DNA of 64,000 nt. Origin: Chitinophaga pinensis. GTDB lineage: Bacteria > Pseudomonadota > Gammaproteobacteria > Burkholderiales > Burkholderiaceae_C. Below are positions 1-8,580 of this stretch, one piece after another; position 1 is the stretch's first letter; the number at the start of each line of letters is the position of its first letter. The position numbers and the translations under genes are program-made. Location of the stretch: positions 62,001 through 126,000 of the forward strand of contig CALPRQ020000002.1 in the NCBI GenBank assembly GCA_943326015.2. The letters are read 5' to 3'. The notes beneath the pieces are model-generated. The model was given only the letters and a program-made list of their open reading frames with translations. It was not told the DNA's origin and searched no databases.

Positions 1-77
1 GCTTGGAAAAGCTGTTTGACCTCTACACCAAGATGACTGCCACCGCTAGCAGCGGCAAAAAAGGGAAGAAGAAATGA
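1..77 (+). CDS. C-terminal tail of an unidentified gene (partial)
   Basis: An open frame enters from the left edge and ends at the TGA at 75-77, overlapping the ATG of the next gene (ATGA). The visible 24 residues contain LEKLFDLYTKMTA and then a lysine-rich end (GKKGKKK). The four-base overlap shows it is the first visible member of an operon with the helicase and nuclease. Such a tail, in this position, would suit an adenine DNA methyltransferase of a restriction-like system, but 24 residues cannot prove that. Confidence 0.6.
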   Translation, partial: LEKLFDLYTKMTATASSGKKGKKK

Positions 78-2188
78 GCAAGCACACGGGCAACCCGACC
101 AACACCTACACGGTGCCATCGGTCTCAATCAAGACTGCACACACAGGAGCGTCCAACAAGGCCAACGAACTGGGTATGCGCACGATGCAGGAACGTGCCT
201 ATGCAAAGCGTGGCGAGCAATACCTGCTGATTAAGTCGCCCCCAGCTTCGGGGAAGTCACGTGCGCTGATGTTCATTGCGCTGGACAAGCTGAACAACCA
301 AGGGTTGAAACAGGCCATAGTCGTGGTGCCAGAGCGCTCCATCGGCAGCAGCTTTGCCGACGAACCCTTGACCCAGTTTGGCTTTTACTGGGACTGGCAG
401 GTCGCGCCACAGTGGAACTTGTGCAATGCGCCAGGTATTGATGAGGCACGGGTGGCCAAGTCCAAGGTGGATGCCGTTCGCAAGTTCCTGAGCGCGGACG
501 ACAAGGTGTTGGTCTGCACCCATGCCACTTTCCGCTTTGCGGTAGACGAGCTAGGCATTCAGTCTTTTGACGACCGACTGATTGCCATTGACGAGTTCCA
601 CCACGTCTCCAGCAATCCAGACAGCATTTTGGGCAGTCAACTCACGGCCCTGATTGCCAGAGACAAGGCCCACGTGGTGGCCATGACGGGTTCATATTTC
701 CGTGGCGACAGTGAAGCCGTGTTGTCGCCTGCTGACGAGTCCAAGTTTGAGACTGTCACCTACACCTACTACGAGCAACTGAACGGCTACACGTGGTTGA
801 AGTCGTTGGACCTCGGCTACTTTTTCTACACGGGTCCTTATGTGGACGCCATTCACAAGGTCCTGGACCCTGCCCTCAAGACGATTGTTCACATCCCCAA
901 TGTGAACGCACGCGAGAGCCTGAAGGACAAGCAGCGTGAAGTTGAAGAAATCATGCACGGGCTTGGCGAGTGGAAAGGCGTTGACCCGACCACTGGTTTT
1001 CACCTGATTGAAACACCCGAAGGCCGCACACTCAAGGTGGCCGACTTGGTTGACGACAGCGACGCTTCACAGCGAACCAAGGTCTTGTCTGCACTCAAGG
1101 ACCCCGCCCACAAGAACGACCGCAACCACGTTGACATCATCGTTGCGCTGGGCATGGCCAAGGAAGGTTTTGACTGGATATGGTGCGAACATGCGTTGAC
1201 TGTTGGTTATCGCAGCAGCCTTACCGAAATCGTTCAAATCATCGGCAGAGCAACACGTGACGCGCAGGGCAAGACCCGCGCCCGCTTCACCAACCTTATC
1301 GCTGAGCCTGCTGCTGACCAATCCCTTGTGACCGAAGCCGTGAACGACATGCTGAAGGCCATTTCAGCCAGTTTGCTGATGGAGCAAGTTCTTGCGCCCC
1401 GCTACGAGTTCACGCCCAAGGATGCAGGCCCCAAGGATGGCTTTGACTACGGCCCAGAAGGCTATCAGGAAGGACGCACCAATGTTGGCGTCAATGAGGC
1501 CACGGGGCAGTACCACGTGGAAATCAACGGTTTGACCACGCCCGACAGCAAGGAAGCCACCCGTATCTGCCAGGAGGACCTGAACGAGGTAATCACGACC
1601 TTTTTGCAGGACAAAACAACGCTTGAGCAAGGTCTGTTTGACAAAGAAAACGTCCTACCCCAAGAGTTGACCCAGTTGCGCATGGGAAAAATCGTGCGTG
1701 AACGCTATCCTGACCTGAGCGACGAGGACCAAGAGGCCATCCGCCAGCACGCCATAGCAGCGATGAACGTGACACAGCAAGCCAAGCTGGAAATCTCCAA
1801 GGCTACGGCAAACGGCGATGATGAGCAACAAGGCTCTACAGCCCTGCTGGATGGTGTCCGAAAGTTTGTCAACGTGCGGGACTTGGACATTGAGTTGGTG
1901 GACGCCATCAACCCGTTTGACGCCGCCTATGCGGTGCTGTCAAAGTCTATGGACGAAAAGCTGTTGCGCCAAGTTCAAGCCGCGATTGAAGCCAAAAAGG
2001 CCAACATCACCGAAGAGGAAGCCAGAAACTTGGCGAAACGGGCGCTGGAATTCAAGAAAGAGCGTGGCAGGTTGCCTGACGTTCAGTCAGCCGATGCGTG
2101 GGAAAGACGCTTGGCCGAAGGCGTCGCTGCACTGGCACGGTATGTAGCTCAAGCAAAAGCAGCAGAGGCAAAGAAAAATAATGGCTGA
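74..2188 (+). CDS. DEAD/DEAH-type superfamily 2 helicase, defence-system type
   Basis: This 704-residue protein should be an ATP-driven DNA translocase or helicase. Motif I (Walker A) reads PPASGKSRA near residues 56-64, motif II is DEFH at 173-176, motif III-like AMTGS is near 204-208, and motif VI is GRATRD at 391-396. A ~300-residue C-terminal region after the second RecA domain has no fold I recognise. It overlaps the preceding frame by 4 bases and the following GIY-YIG gene by 8, so the three are almost certainly co-translated. The pairing of helicase and nuclease suggests restriction of foreign DNA. The family is clear; the biological role is inferred. Confidence 0.85.
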   Translation: MSKHTGNPTNTYTVPSVSIKTAHTGASNKANELGMRTMQERAYAKRGEQYLLIKSPPASGKSRALMFIALDKLNNQGLKQAIVVVPERSIGSSFADEPLTQFGFYWDWQVAPQWNLCNAPGIDEARVAKSKVDAVRKFLSADDKVLVCTHATFRFAVDELGIQSFDDRLIAIDEFHHVSSNPDSILGSQLTALIARDKAHVVAMTGSYFRGDSEAVLSPADESKFETVTYTYYEQLNGYTWLKSLDLGYFFYTGPYVDAIHKVLDPALKTIVHIPNVNARESLKDKQREVEEIMHGLGEWKGVDPTTGFHLIETPEGRTLKVADLVDDSDASQRTKVLSALKDPAHKNDRNHVDIIVALGMAKEGFDWIWCEHALTVGYRSSLTEIVQIIGRATRDAQGKTRARFTNLIAEPAADQSLVTEAVNDMLKAISASLLMEQVLAPRYEFTPKDAGPKDGFDYGPEGYQEGRTNVGVNEATGQYHVEINGLTTPDSKEATRICQEDLNEVITTFLQDKTTLEQGLFDKENVLPQELTQLRMGKIVRERYPDLSDEDQEAIRQHAIAAMNVTQQAKLEISKATANGDDEQQGSTALLDGVRKFVNVRDLDIELVDAINPFDAAYAVLSKSMDEKLLRQVQAAIEAKKANITEEEARNLAKRALEFKKERGRLPDVQSADAWERRLAEGVAALARYVAQAKAAEAKKNNG

Positions 2189-3371
2189 ACTTAGTGATGA
2201 CGAACTGTTGGATGCGCTTGGTGTAGAAGTTGCCCCCGTCCACACGGCCAGCCGGACACCTTTTGAAGAACGCATCATTGCGGGCTTTGAGGACATCCAA
2301 CGGTTTTTTGAAGAGCATAAACGCCTACCTGTAAACGCTGAAGGACGGGACATTTTTGAACGGCTCTACGCCGTGAGGCTGGACCAGTTGCGCAAGCTGA
2401 CCGAGGCACGTGCGGTTCTGGCAGAGTTTGACACCCATGGTCTGTTGGGTGCCACTGCCACCGACAACACACAGGTTGACGAGCTCAGCGAAGAAGCCTT
2501 GCTGGCAGAGCTTGGTGTTTCAACCGACGCACCAAAAAGCGCCGATGACATCACCGTTTTACGTCATGTGCGGAGCAGCACCGAAAGACGCGAAGCTGAA
2601 GAAATCGCAGACCGAACCCCATGCAAGGACTTCACGAAGTTCCAGCCCTTGTTTGAGCAAGCCGAACGTGAGCTGGGGGCCGAGGTGCGTAAGGCACTCC
2701 GATTTGGCCGTGATGCCACTATTCAGGAACATGACTTTTTCATTCTGGAGGGGCAGTTTGCCTATGTGGCCGAGATGGGCGAGACCATCAAGTTGGCCAG
2801 TGGCCACAGCGATGCCCGATTGCGGGTGATTTTCAGCAATGGCACAGAAAGCAACTTGCTGCTACGGTCCCTGCAAAAAGCACTCTGGAAGGATGACACT
2901 GGGCGGCGTTTGACCAGCCCAAGCATGGGGCCGTTGTTTTCTGATGAGACAGAGCCAGAAGACATAGAAACGGGGACCATCTATGTGCTGCGCAGCTTGT
3001 CCACGCACCCGTATGTGACAGAACACCGTGAGCTCATTCACAAAATCGGCGTCACTGGCGGAAAGGTGGAAACCCGCATATCTGGCGCAGACAAGGATGC
3101 GACCTACCTCTTGGCAGGCGTTGAAGTGGTAGCCACCTACAAGCTGCACAACGTAAACCGCGTGCGCATGGAAAACCTCTTCCATCGGATTTTCAGCAGC
3201 GCCCAGATTGACATCACCATTGACGACCGATTTGGCAATCCAGTAAAACCAAGGGAATGGTTCCTTGTGCCACTGCAAGTCATTGACGAAGCCGTGGAGC
3301 GCATCCTTGATGGCTCAATCACCGAATTCGCCTACGACCCCAAGAAGGCCAGTCTGGTGAGCATTGACTAA
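2181..3371 (+). CDS. GIY-YIG (T5orf172-like) nuclease
   Basis: This 396-residue protein has a C-terminal GIY-YIG nuclease module at about 265-345: TIYVL (GIY strand), HKIGVT (YIG strand), R299, and E331 in RMENLFH as the metal ligand. The module resembles the T5 Orf172/Mug113 branch. The N-terminal half holds two copies of a short acidic motif, ELSDDELLDALGV (about 3-15) and ELSEEALLAELGV (about 101-113), which may be docking elements. Translation starts inside the helicase gene (ATGGCTGA overlap). It is probably the cutting subunit of the helicase system. Cleavage specificity cannot be read from the sequence. Confidence 0.82.
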   Translation: MAELSDDELLDALGVEVAPVHTASRTPFEERIIAGFEDIQRFFEEHKRLPVNAEGRDIFERLYAVRLDQLRKLTEARAVLAEFDTHGLLGATATDNTQVDELSEEALLAELGVSTDAPKSADDITVLRHVRSSTERREAEEIADRTPCKDFTKFQPLFEQAERELGAEVRKALRFGRDATIQEHDFFILEGQFAYVAEMGETIKLASGHSDARLRVIFSNGTESNLLLRSLQKALWKDDTGRRLTSPSMGPLFSDETEPEDIETGTIYVLRSLSTHPYVTEHRELIHKIGVTGGKVETRISGADKDATYLLAGVEVVATYKLHNVNRVRMENLFHRIFSSAQIDITIDDRFGNPVKPREWFLVPLQVIDEAVERILDGSITEFAYDPKKASLVSID

Positions 3372-3808
3372 AAAACCAATGAAACCACAGTGGTGGCAGG
3401 TCCTTTGCCTATCTGTGGTTGTCATTGAAAATCGGCTGGACTGGGCGACGCAAGAGTCTCAGACAAAATAACCATACTTATAATAAGGTTATATTAAATA
3501 CCCCGCAGATAATGCTTTTTCACTCGGAGATAATATATTTCTGAATTATTTTCAGCATTATCTATTGACATTTGTTATTCAATTTTATATACTACTTTCA
3601 CTTTACAGGCAAACCAATTGATTTTCAGGAAAATACCTACAAAATACTAGCCATATATTCTCGCAAGCCATTGGCTTGTCTGTAAATCGAAGAGAACTCC
3701 GATAGGTTTCGGGGGGATAAGAGGTTACAGGCAGTCATAACAAAAAAGGCGGCGAGTAATCTCCTTCAAAAAAGTCCGACATCAGTCGGCATTTCAGAGG
3801 GAGTCAAT
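3372..3808. other. AT-rich regulatory gap with inverted repeat and structured leader
   Basis: This 437-base gap has no convincing gene. It is strikingly AT-rich at 3470-3600. It contains a 9-base inverted repeat GATAATGCT (3508-3516)/AGCATTATC (3554-3562) immediately upstream of a strong promoter. The presumed transcript leader (3600-3808) has small hairpins, CAAGCC/GGCTTG near 3665-3679 and CCGAC/GTCGG at 3776-3789. Confidence 0.55.
3565..3593 (+). promoter_or_regulatory. Strong sigma-70 promoter for the ardA unit
   Basis: TTGACA at 3565-3570, 17 bases, then TATACT at 3588-3593: a consensus -35 and near-consensus -10 at ideal spacing. It reads toward the leader ORF and ardA about 215 bases downstream. 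Confidence 0.75.
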
Positions 3809-3982
3809 ATGAAAGGCATTCAATTTAAGTGTTTAGGTAAGAAGTCAGTCATCACCCAAGCGGTCACCATCAGCAGTGTCCGCGCTAAAAAAGGTGCTGC
3901 ATCGGTTTGTCCACTTGCAACTACATCGGGAACCACCCGTGTCAGCGCAGACACCGCCCACATGGAAGGGGGTGCAGCATGA
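3809..3982 (+). CDS. Small leader protein translationally coupled to ardA
   Basis: A 57-residue frame begins with ATG preceded by AGAGGGAG, a good ribosome-binding site. It ends in a TGA that overlaps the ArdA start (ATGA). The protein begins MKGIQFKCLG and is rich in Ser, Thr and Ala, with no recognised domain. The overlap suggests translational coupling, so it may be a regulator of ardA translation or a small accessory protein. No function can be assigned. Confidence 0.5.
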   Translation: MKGIQFKCLGKKSVITQAVTISSVRAKKGAASVCPLATTSGTTRVSADTAHMEGGAA

Positions 3983-4482
3983 GCAAGGTTTACGTCGGCA
4001 CATACCGCAAATACAACGAAGGTTCATTAAAGGGCGACTGGCTAGACCTAGCCGATTACGCCGACAAGGACGCTTTTCTGGAGGCGTGCACCGAGTTGCA
4101 CAGCGATGAGAGCGACCCAGAATTGATGTTCCAAGACTGGGAAGACATACCCACCCGATTTATCGGCGAGTCCCACATTGATAAAAAAACATGGGACTGG
4201 TTAGAGCTCAGTGAGGACGAGCGCGAAATCGTTGCCATCTATATGGACGAAGTGGACCAGGACGCCCCTATTGAAACAGCATTGGAATGCTACGAAGGCG
4301 AGCATGACAGTGAAGAGGACTGGGCCAGAGACTTCTGGGACCACACAGGCATGGTCAACCAGCTACCAGAATTTGCCCAGAACTACATTGACTACGAACA
4401 GTTTGCCCGTGATTGCAGATTGGGCGGTGACATCACTTTTGTTGAAAAGGGCCGCAAGGTGCGAGCCTTCCGATGCAACTAG
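3979..4482 (+). CDS. ardA: Anti-restriction protein ArdA
   Basis: This 167-residue, very acidic protein matches the ArdA family. ArdA proteins mimic bent B-DNA, occupy type I restriction-modification enzymes and protect entering plasmid DNA. The start at 3979 is chosen because it follows GAAGGGGG and gives the family N-terminus (SKVYVGTYRKYNEGS). The hallmark anti-restriction motif LSEDEREIVAIYMDE lies near residues 77-91. Residues Asp and Glu dominate the rest. It is coupled to the 57-residue leader ORF and expressed from the promoter at 3565. Its place on a mobilizable element next to mob genes is typical. Confidence 0.93.
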   Translation: MSKVYVGTYRKYNEGSLKGDWLDLADYADKDAFLEACTELHSDESDPELMFQDWEDIPTRFIGESHIDKKTWDWLELSEDEREIVAIYMDEVDQDAPIETALECYEGEHDSEEDWARDFWDHTGMVNQLPEFAQNYIDYEQFARDCRLGGDITFVEKGRKVRAFRCN

Positions 4483-4615
4483 AAACTGGCCGATGGTAAT
4501 GGGTGCCACATCACTGATGCGGTGTCCTGCCAAAAGCTATGCGTGTCAACAGTGTAGGTTCACCGTTGCACAAAAAAAGACCAGCAATCATGCTGGCGTA
4601 TAAAAGGAGAAAACT

Positions 4616-5014
4616 ATGAAAAACAGGAAATATGCCTCAGGGTTAAGAGCCAAAAATATTGAAATGTACAAAGAGATGGACAGATTTTTAGGGCATTCTG
4701 GATATCCAATTCATAATGACCTTGGAAAATTCTCTTCACTAGAGACAATAGACCAGCTGGCAGTTATTGCCTACAGGATTGCTGTGGACATTTCAGCTTC
4801 CACCACAGCGTCTATGGAGAAATTTGTCGCCTTCACAGGAGATTACAGAATGGTTGTGAAAAGGGAAATACCAGACCAGAACGCCCTTGTTGCACTCGGC
4901 ATCTTCCTTGATATGGACCCAAGCGCTTGTGTTAGAAGGGAAGGAACGGCTCTTACTGTAGGCAAATTTATTGTTGTCAATATGAATCAAATAGATTTGT
5001 TTTTTGAGGCATAA
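4616..5014 (+). CDS. Hypothetical protein of the mobile element
   Basis: This 132-residue protein follows a strong ribosome-binding site (AAAAGGAG, 8 bases before the ATG) and has low-GC codon use unlike the core genes, so it is likely real. It begins MKNRKYASGLRAKN and has mixed alpha/beta character, with no membrane segment or signal peptide. I do not recognise the family. It sits alone between ardA and the presumed oriT region, and a role in transfer or establishment is possible only by position. Confidence 0.65.
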   Translation: MKNRKYASGLRAKNIEMYKEMDRFLGHSGYPIHNDLGKFSSLETIDQLAVIAYRIAVDISASTTASMEKFVAFTGDYRMVVKREIPDQNALVALGIFLDMDPSACVRREGTALTVGKFIVVNMNQIDLFFEA

Positions 5015-6023
5015 ACCGTTGGTTAATGACTACCAGATGACAGGCGTCAGTAATGGTGCCTGTTTTGATTTTCGCCGGGCATTGTGAAAAAAATTCCACC
5101 GGCTATTGACATTTGAAAAATTTCTGTTTTATTGAATAGTGACAATGTTATGCGTCAGCCAATGTGAACATGAGACCTTCTCTGAACTTGACCTGTAGTG
5201 TTTGCACGCTCCCGATTCGCATTGTCTAGGGTGTTCCCCGATGTGGACCGCTTTGGAGCAGAAAGACCGGAAAATCAAACTTTAACTGCCTGATAGCCAC
5301 CAGTGACTGTCAGCCGAACCAAAGCAGCAGCGGATAAAAAAGCCCGACCCAATTCGTGAGAATGGGCACCATGCACAACGAAAGCGAGAGGCTTATTGTT
5401 CGGACCGCGCATGGGAGTGGACAAGCACTTGAACCGAACTTGATGTGACCCTTGTAGATGGTCAATCCCGGATAGATGTGATGCCCACATGAACCCGCGA
5501 AAGCCCGAAACCGACTGACCAAAATCAGTGGGTAAGGGAAAAACTTTCCCGGAATCGTGTGGGCAAGTTCTGGGCTGTTTCTATCCGAAAAGCCTGATTT
5601 AGCGCCGAAGGCACGGAAAAACCAATCCAAAATGAATAGAACCCAATGCATAGCAAAGACATGCTTTGCATGGGTCTGGTGAACGATAGTGAACAAAAAA
5701 AGGACGGCGGCCACTTTTGCGCAAATTCCACTCACACGCTGCGTCGTTCAAATTGGTCATCATCACAGCACAGAAATCCAACAGCACACCACATCTGCAT
5801 TTCTTACCGTCCGTCCGAAATCTGGCAAATGGTGTCTTCAAAACTTGACTTCGCTTTGCAATGCGTTTGAATAAATGCAGGGGGCCGGAAGTCTCAAGCA
5901 AGGTTAACCCATCACATGGCTGAACGCCACTGATGGTTACTTGATGGGGTTCCCCCATACCCCTTGAAAGCAGCGTGGCGCAGTGCCGCGCGCACCATAA
6001 GAAGAAGAACAAAGGAGGCATGA
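5015..6023. other. Non-coding kilobase upstream of mob genes, presumed oriT region
   Basis: No frame here has a convincing start and ribosome site; the 141-residue minus-strand frame (5310-5735) looks spurious. In related mobilizable elements, oriT lies directly upstream of the mobC-relaxase genes. A short inverted repeat GGGAAA/TTTCCC (5536-5541 and 5545-5550) is followed by GGAATCGTGTGGGCAAG, an arrangement resembling a nic region. This is inference; the nic site cannot be fixed from sequence alone. Confidence 0.4.
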
Positions 6024-6419
6024 ATGAGAGAACCCATCAAGAAAAAAAGACCTGGCCAATCAGGCAGTGCAGACACCAGCGATTTTGTCCGTCAGGACCG
6101 CATTGAGGTCCGCGTCAATCACCACGAGAAAAAACGCATCACCCAACTCAGCATTGAGCGCGGCTTTGAGACCACAGCACAGTATGTGCGCACCCAGGCT
6201 GTGAACCCTGGTGCAGAGCACCCCAATGCACAGCGTCAGGCGCAATATGCCTGCATGCACCAGCTCAACCGCATGGGCACCAACATCAACCAGATTGCGC
6301 GCCATCTCAATTCTGGAGGTCAGCCCGATGGTGAAATTTTGTTGGTCTTGGTGAAGCTCTTGGAGCACGCGGAAATGCTCTACGAAAAAGCCAACGCACA
6401 GCCAGCGGGTGCGCCATGA
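6024..6419 (+). CDS. MobC-like relaxosome accessory protein
   Basis: This 131-residue basic protein fits the MobC/plasmid mobilization relaxosome family. An N-terminal ribbon-helix-helix-like stretch reads DRIEVRVNHHEKKRITQLS (residues about 26-44). The family signature NINQIARHLN is near residues 92-101. MobC proteins bind oriT, melt the nic region and load the relaxase. It has an excellent ribosome site (AAAGGAGG) and overlaps the relaxase start by 4 bases, as expected of a mobCA pair. Confidence 0.88.
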   Translation: MREPIKKKRPGQSGSADTSDFVRQDRIEVRVNHHEKKRITQLSIERGFETTAQYVRTQAVNPGAEHPNAQRQAQYACMHQLNRMGTNINQIARHLNSGGQPDGEILLVLVKLLEHAEMLYEKANAQPAGAP

Positions 6420-7654
6420 TTGTGCGATTTTTCAAAACTGGCCAGTCTCATGGGGAGGCACCCGTGAACTACCTTTTGGGCTTGCGTGACCATGCGGGTG
6501 AACTTCGTGCCGAACAGCCCGAAGTGTTGGAGGGGAACCCTCGACTGACCATTGACCTTATCAATGGCATTGCACGCCAGCACAAATACGCCAGTGGGTG
6601 CCTTGCATTCAAGGCTGGCGAGCTACCCAGCAAAGCAGAGTTACTCAGCATCATTGACCAGTTCAAGGCCGTGGTGGCGCCGGGTCTTGCACCCGACCAG
6701 TTCAACAGCTTGTTTGTGCTGCACCGTGAGCCACCAGACCCCAAGACTGGGCAGTCAGGTTTTCATGTTCACTTTGTCATGCCTATGACCATTCTGGCAG
6801 GCACCACAGCCAGTGGCAAAGACATGACTGGGCGCAGATGGAACCCGCACCCACCTGGAAAAAAGACGATTGAAGCCATGGCACTGTTTACCAAGATGGT
6901 GAACCATGAACATGGCTGGTCACAGGTTGTTGAAAAGCCGGGGCGCGTCAACGTGGACAGTTTCTGGCTCAAAGCGGGCAACACCAGCAACGCGGATAAA
7001 GCGGAACTGTTGCGCAAGGAACTGAACAAGGGTATCCGCAGTGGGCAAATCAACAGCCGTGACGAGCTATGCAACTACATGGACCAGTTGCTTGGTCTGA
7101 CCATCACACGCACTGGCGCGGACTATGTTTCGGTGAAGTTCCCCAGCGCAGCCAAGGCCGTGCGTCTCAAGGGGGCCATGTTTGAGAGCGCCACAGACTA
7201 CGCCGCATTGCGTGCAGCGATGGCGGCACAGAAACAGGGAGGCGAAGTGCTTTCCGTCAGTGAATACGCGCACACCGCCGAACGATTGGACACCCTACTT
7301 TCAGAGCGTGCCCACAACCTGTCAGGTCACAGACCTGCTAGCAAACCTATAACCATTACCAAGGAGAAGAAAAATGGAAGAAATGAAAAAGGACCTTATC
7401 CACTTGACCGCCGAGGTGCGCAACCTAGCAGCGGCCATTCAGTATCTGTCACAGCGCACAGCTTGGAGCGAGACATGTTTCAAGCAGGTGCAGGACAGTG
7501 GCGTCATGCACATGGCGTCCATGACAAAACAAATCATGTTGGACCACAAAAAACTGCAAACCCAGTTCAGCATGTTGAACATGCGAATTTCAGCACTCAT
7601 CACCGAGGGCGACAGCGATTCCACAGGGGGATCAACACCCTCCCCCAGCGGTGA
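6416..7654 (+). CDS. Relaxase (MobA-type DNA nickase)
   Basis: The 412-residue protein should nick oriT and pilot the transferred strand. The likely nucleophile is Tyr19 in APVNYLLG. The metal-binding three-His motif is H103 with HVH at 117-119 (GFHVHFVMP). The RFFKTG...YLLG opening is shared by a MOB-P-like group. The start overlaps the MobC stop (ATGA). The C-terminal ~93 residues overlap, in another frame, a second good ORF (7374-7799), and their composition (many His, Gln, Arg) looks unconstrained. The true domain probably ends before that. Confidence 0.88.
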   Translation: MIVRFFKTGQSHGEAPVNYLLGLRDHAGELRAEQPEVLEGNPRLTIDLINGIARQHKYASGCLAFKAGELPSKAELLSIIDQFKAVVAPGLAPDQFNSLFVLHREPPDPKTGQSGFHVHFVMPMTILAGTTASGKDMTGRRWNPHPPGKKTIEAMALFTKMVNHEHGWSQVVEKPGRVNVDSFWLKAGNTSNADKAELLRKELNKGIRSGQINSRDELCNYMDQLLGLTITRTGADYVSVKFPSAAKAVRLKGAMFESATDYAALRAAMAAQKQGGEVLSVSEYAHTAERLDTLLSERAHNLSGHRPASKPITITKEKKNGRNEKGPYPLDRRGAQPSSGHSVSVTAHSLERDMFQAGAGQWRHAHGVHDKTNHVGPQKTANPVQHVEHANFSTHHRGRQRFHRGINTLPQR

Positions 7655-7799
7655 CATCAACGAGAAAATTTGGGCGCTAGCCGTCCAGCTCAATGGTTGT
7701 GAGGTGGGCTCACACGAGGCCGCCTCCATCATTGCCCTGCTCAACGAATTGCAGGGGGAACGCGAGCGTCAATCCCGCAGCCCCAAGCCCAAGAGATAG
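7374..7799 (+). CDS. MbeB/MbeD-like protein nested in the relaxase 3' end
   Basis: This 141-residue frame starts with ATG after AAGGAGAAG, a strong ribosome site, and overlaps the last 281 bases of the relaxase in a different frame. It is predicted helical with coiled-coil character at about residues 1-35 and 55-80, followed by a Ser/Gly/Pro linker and a second helical part. In ColE1-type plasmids, mbeB and mbeD are likewise nested inside the relaxase gene, so a mobilization accessory role is reasonable. There is no direct family match I can assert. Confidence 0.6.
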   Translation: MEEMKKDLIHLTAEVRNLAAAIQYLSQRTAWSETCFKQVQDSGVMHMASMTKQIMLDHKKLQTQFSMLNMRISALITEGDSDSTGGSTPSPSGDINEKIWALAVQLNGCEVGSHEAASIIALLNELQGERERQSRSPKPKR

Positions 7800-7914
7800 C
7801 CTTCTGAAAAGCAGTATCCGCCAAAAAATCCGTAATCAATGAACGCTTGATTCTCTAGATTCGGGAGCCAAGATCACAAGTCCTTCTTGAGCTCTGCGTT
7901 AGGGCTCAACGGGC

Positions 7915-8580
7915 CTATTTGCAGTGGCCGCACCAAAGTCTGACAGCAAGAGATTTGATCCAACTCCGATGCATCCGAACCAAATACAACGTAGCCGATG
8001 TTCCCACAAGAAAGTAGCATGTTGTGTCAAAGGCAATAGAGGTAAGTTGTATGGCAGAAGACAGTTGCAACTTAATTCTGACAGTTATCGCAGCAAGCAG
8101 AAGAACAGGAAATGCAATGGTGTAAAGGAACCAAATCCAATTCGAGAAGAGCGGATAGTTCTCAAGGTAAGAAATTCCTTCACGAGTGAATACCGATGTC
8201 CTAGGGAAGTATTTGTTAAGATACGACTCCAACCCGTGGAGATACTCATACTGTCGTTCAATCTGAACGTTGAGCTGGAAATACCGGGTTGACGTACCGA
8301 GCAGCAAAAACCAGAGCATGGAGTCCAGCAACCTGGAATCCTTTGAGACTTTTACGCCAACAGCGTTTGCTATGTACTCGGTAAGCGCCGAGTTCGCAGC
8401 TTCAGGCGATGCCGCTTGAAGTGAAAACGCTGCAGTTGCTGCCAGCAGAATATAAAAGAGTATGTCTCGCTGACGCAACGTGCCCAAATGGACCTCATAG
8501 GTGTCCTTGTAATGAGAACAGGCTTGTTCAAGCCTGCTCTCATCTGAGATTGAACGTTGACCTAGACTAACTCGCGGCAT
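7915..8580 (-). CDS. Four-helix membrane protein, putative effector of a TIR-like system
   Basis: This 221-residue protein starts at the ATG at 8580, which lies inside the upstream TIR gene (14-base overlap). Hydrophobic segments lie at about 38-55, 84-104, 147-168 and 178-202. The first pair is separated by a short loop; a polar, helical 40-residue segment with NVQIERQYEYLHGLESYL sits between TM2 and TM3. There is no signal peptide, pore motif or enzyme motif. Coupling to a TIR/ThsB-like gene suggests a membrane-damaging effector opened by a nucleotide signal. The family is not recognised; function is inferred only from context. Confidence 0.7.
   Translation of the reverse strand: MPRVSLGQRSISDESRLEQACSHYKDTYEVHLGTLRQRDILFYILLAATAAFSLQAASPEAANSALTEYIANAVGVKVSKDSRLLDSMLWFLLLGTSTRYFQLNVQIERQYEYLHGLESYLNKYFPRTSVFTREGISYLENYPLFSNWIWFLYTIAFPVLLLAAITVRIKLQLSSAIQLTSIAFDTTCYFLVGTSATLYLVRMHRSWIKSLAVRLWCGHCK

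Noticed and set aside
5310-5735. A 141-residue minus-strand frame upstream of the mob genes
   Set aside because: No good ribosome site, odd composition rich in Phe, Leu, Cys and His, and the position is that of a non-coding oriT region.
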